NCBI GenBank assembly: GCA_002411085.1
Contig: DHQK01000035.1
Coordinates: 1 to 8,826 of the forward strand
DNA from: Marinilabilia sp. UBA5340
GTDB lineage: Bacteria; Bacteroidota; Bacteroidia; Bacteroidales; Marinilabiliaceae
Direction of reading: 5' to 3'
DNA length: 8,826 nucleotides
Position numbers and translations under genes: made by a program. How positions within the stretch are numbered: the first letter of the stretch is position 1; each line of letters starts with the position of its first letter. This document shows, in pieces, positions 7,060 through 8,826 of the stretch. The notes below the pieces were generated by a model. The model was not told the origin of the DNA. It saw only the letters and a list, made by a program, of their open reading frames with translations, and ran no database searches.

Positions 7060-7063
7060 TGTT

Positions 7064-8826
7064 ATGGAAAAAAGAGTGTTATTTTTTTTGATCGGCTTGT
7101 GTTTCAGCATTGCCACATTTGCCCAGACGCAGGTGAGTGGCAATGTTACAGATGCACAAGGTGAGCCTGTTCCCGGCGTTACTGTATTGGAACAGGGAAC
7201 TCAAAATGGAGTGATTACCGATGTGGATGGTAATTACAATTTGAATGTGGCCGGCCAGGAATCTGTGTTGGTTTTTTCTTTTATTGGAATGGAAACTCAG
7301 GAGGTTCCTGTGGGTAGCCAGACCCAGATTAATGTGGTAATGCGTGATGTCTATACCGATCTTGACGAAGTAGTCGTGGTTGGTTATGGTGTTCAAAAGA
7401 AGGCGCTTACTACGGGGGCCAATTTGAATGTTTCCGGAGAGGATATTCAAAAAATGAATACAGTGAGTCCTTTGCAGGCCATGCAGAGCCAGAGTCCCGG
7501 TGTGAACATTACCCAATCTTCAGGGATGCCTGGTGAAGGATATAAAGTTAACGTCCGGGGACTTGGTACCGTGGGTAACTCTGATCCCCTTTATGTCATT
7601 GATGGTGTCACAGGTGGGGATATCAATGCCCTTAACCCTGCAGATATTGAATCAATTGATGTTCTTAAGGATGCTGCATCGGCAGCTATTTATGGTTCTC
7701 GTGCTGCCAATGGTGTGATTTTGGTAACCACCAAAAAAGGAAAAGCCGGGAAAGTCCAGGTTAGTTATGATGGCTATTATGGTGTTCAAAATGTATATAA
7801 AATGCCAGCACTTCTGGATGCCAGGCAGTATATGACCATGATGGACGAAACCCGTTTTAACGACGGGAAAGATGGTTATGACTGGGCTAGTTTTGTTCCC
7901 GATTATGAGGCCATTATGGCTGGTGAATCTAAAGGTACCAACTGGCTTGAAGAGATTCGGGAGAAGAATGCTCCAACCCAAAATCATGCCCTTAACATTG
8001 CCGGGGGTAATGACAAATCTACCTATTCATTTGGGTTCTCTCATACTTCCCAGGATGGTATTTTAGGTAAACCGGTAAATCCCAGTTATGAAAGAACTAC
8101 GGCACGGGTCAATTCCGATCATGTTCTTTATCGTGTCGATGATTTGGATGTTGTACGTTTTGGAGAGAACCTGAACTACAGTTACAGTACCCGTAATGGT
8201 ATTCAGATTGGAAATATCTATGCCAACGATATTCACTCAATGTTGGTTGCTTCTCCACTGATGCCCGTTTACAATGAGGAAGGCGAATATTTTGATGCTG
8301 ATGATAAAAGCTCCACCGGCCTGGTCAACTACGATTCACAAACCAGTAACCCCATTGCATTGATGGAGTACCGAAGCGGGCGCAATTTATCTAAGAATCA
8401 TAATCTTCAGGGAAACGTATTTTTCGAATTACAGCCTCTGGCCGATCTGAAGTTTAAAACCAGTTTCGGATATAAACTTTCAGCCAGTAGCTACAGACGC
8501 TATGTACCAACCTATGAATTGAGTACCGCAGGAGATGGATATAATCCTGAAAACGATCAGACCCAGCAATCCATGAATCTTGGATTTCAGTGGCAATGGG
8601 AAAATACTTTGAATTATTCTTTCCGTACCAATGGACATTTTATTGATGCACTTGTGGGCCAGTCTGTCGAGAAGTTTGGACTTGGCGAGAATGTGGATGT
8701 AACGAATAGCCGTTCTATCTTTTCTGACTTTGACCATGCATGGCTGAGCAATACCAAAGGATATACCGCGGGAGTTACCAGCATTAAAGGAGAGCCCTGG
8801 GGAGAAGGAAGCATTTCCTCTTTCTT
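7064..8826 (+). CDS. Second SusC/RagA-family TonB-linked transporter (susC-2), 3' end outside the window
   Basis: Open from the ATG at 7064 to the window edge: 587 full codons plus two bases, with no stop, so about 450 C-terminal residues are missing compared with susC-1. In order: signal peptide 1-20 (cleavage expected after TFA), carboxypeptidase-D regulatory-like domain about 22-95, DEVVVVGYG at 101-109, plug domain with LYVIDG at 176-181 and the same SusC signature around 196-224, then the first part of the barrel. There is no STN domain. The first 240 residues align with susC-1 without a gap at 194/240 identity (counted by eye), while the barrel is much less similar, although islands such as NAPTQNHA and LVGQSVEK remain. 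It has its own promoter and lies beyond a terminator. A SusD-like partner is expected just downstream of the window. A different ligand, or a different size class of the same glycan, is likely given the diverged barrel. Confidence 0.95.
   Translation, partial: MEKRVLFFLIGLCFSIATFAQTQVSGNVTDAQGEPVPGVTVLEQGTQNGVITDVDGNYNLNVAGQESVLVFSFIGMETQEVPVGSQTQINVVMRDVYTDLDEVVVVGYGVQKKALTTGANLNVSGEDIQKMNTVSPLQAMQSQSPGVNITQSSGMPGEGYKVNVRGLGTVGNSDPLYVIDGVTGGDINALNPADIESIDVLKDAASAAIYGSRAANGVILVTTKKGKAGKVQVSYDGYYGVQNVYKMPALLDARQYMTMMDETRFNDGKDGYDWASFVPDYEAIMAGESKGTNWLEEIREKNAPTQNHALNIAGGNDKSTYSFGFSHTSQDGILGKPVNPSYERTTARVNSDHVLYRVDDLDVVRFGENLNYSYSTRNGIQIGNIYANDIHSMLVASPLMPVYNEEGEYFDADDKSSTGLVNYDSQTSNPIALMEYRSGRNLSKNHNLQGNVFFELQPLADLKFKTSFGYKLSASSYRRYVPTYELSTAGDGYNPENDQTQQSMNLGFQWQWENTLNYSFRTNGHFIDALVGQSVEKFGLGENVDVTNSRSIFSDFDHAWLSNTKGYTAGVTSIKGEPWGEGSISSF

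Larger units (their letters stand above)
6682..7063. other. Intergenic region between susD and susC-2
   Basis: This 382-bp gap holds no believable gene. It contains the terminator of the first operon, a weak dyad, phased A-tracts, a promoter and a leader of about 170 nt for the next gene, each listed separately. A short near-perfect tandem repeat, AGGTGTTGT then AGGTGTTTT (6931-6948), sits in the leader; its meaning is unclear. Confidence 0.7.

Noticed and set aside
7079..7516. 145-codon minus-strand ORF inside susC-2
   Set aside because: Antisense to the conserved 5' part of susC-2. A similarly placed antisense ORF exists in susC-1, which reflects shared codon use, not a real gene.
1720..8826. 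Invertible (phase-variable) susC arrangement
   Set aside because: Both susC genes point the same way, and I found no long inverted repeats or recombinase gene in the window; only deletion-type recombination between direct repeats is possible here.
1..8826. Mobile elements, CRISPR arrays, tRNA or rRNA genes
   Set aside because: No transposase, terminal inverted repeats, regularly spaced repeats or RNA-gene structures were seen on either strand.

Overview
The window reads as Bacteroidota (Bacteroidetes) DNA and holds part of a SusC/SusD-type nutrient-uptake locus (polysaccharide utilisation locus, PUL). The grounds are: a SusC-like TonB-dependent transporter directly followed by a SusD-like lipoprotein; promoters of the Bacteroidetes type (TTG, about 20-21 bp, then TAnnTTTG) instead of E. 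coli-type -35/-10 boxes; no Shine-Dalgarno sequence before the genes; and AT-rich intergenic DNA. The genus cannot be fixed. A member of Bacteroidales/Marinilabiliales is plausible but is only an impression.

Layout. 1-308: AT-rich, no gene seen. 309-1187 (minus): AraC-family regulator with an N-terminal cupin sensor. 1188-1719: divergent control region with one promoter facing the regulator and two facing the transporter, plus short repeats that could be operators. 1720-4851 (plus): complete SusC-like transporter (susC-1). 4873-6681 (plus): SusD-like lipoprotein, 21 bp downstream and surely in the same transcript. 6705-6733: strong intrinsic terminator. 6734-7063: control region with helically phased A-tracts and a second promoter. 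7064-8826 (plus): a second SusC-like gene (susC-2), open at the window edge, so only its first 587 codons are present.

How the genes work together. SusD is a surface lipoprotein that captures a glycan (or other oligomer) and forms the lid of the SusC barrel. SusC imports the ligand across the outer membrane using TonB energy. The divergent AraC/cupin protein is the natural candidate to sense a breakdown product and control the operon. Neither SusC has an N-terminal STN signalling extension, which argues against ECF-sigma/anti-sigma control and fits a separate cytoplasmic regulator. No glycosidase, lyase, sulfatase or inner-membrane transporter lies in the window, so the substrate cannot be named.

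The main points of interest are evolutionary and regulatory. The two SusC genes are paralogues whose first 240 residues align without gaps at 194/240 identity (my count), while the barrel portion has diverged far more. They share an 18-nt block just before the start codon and a similar promoter-to-start distance (181 and 178 nt), yet each has its own promoter and they are separated by a terminator. I see a well-formed SusCD locus, not an unknown class of system.
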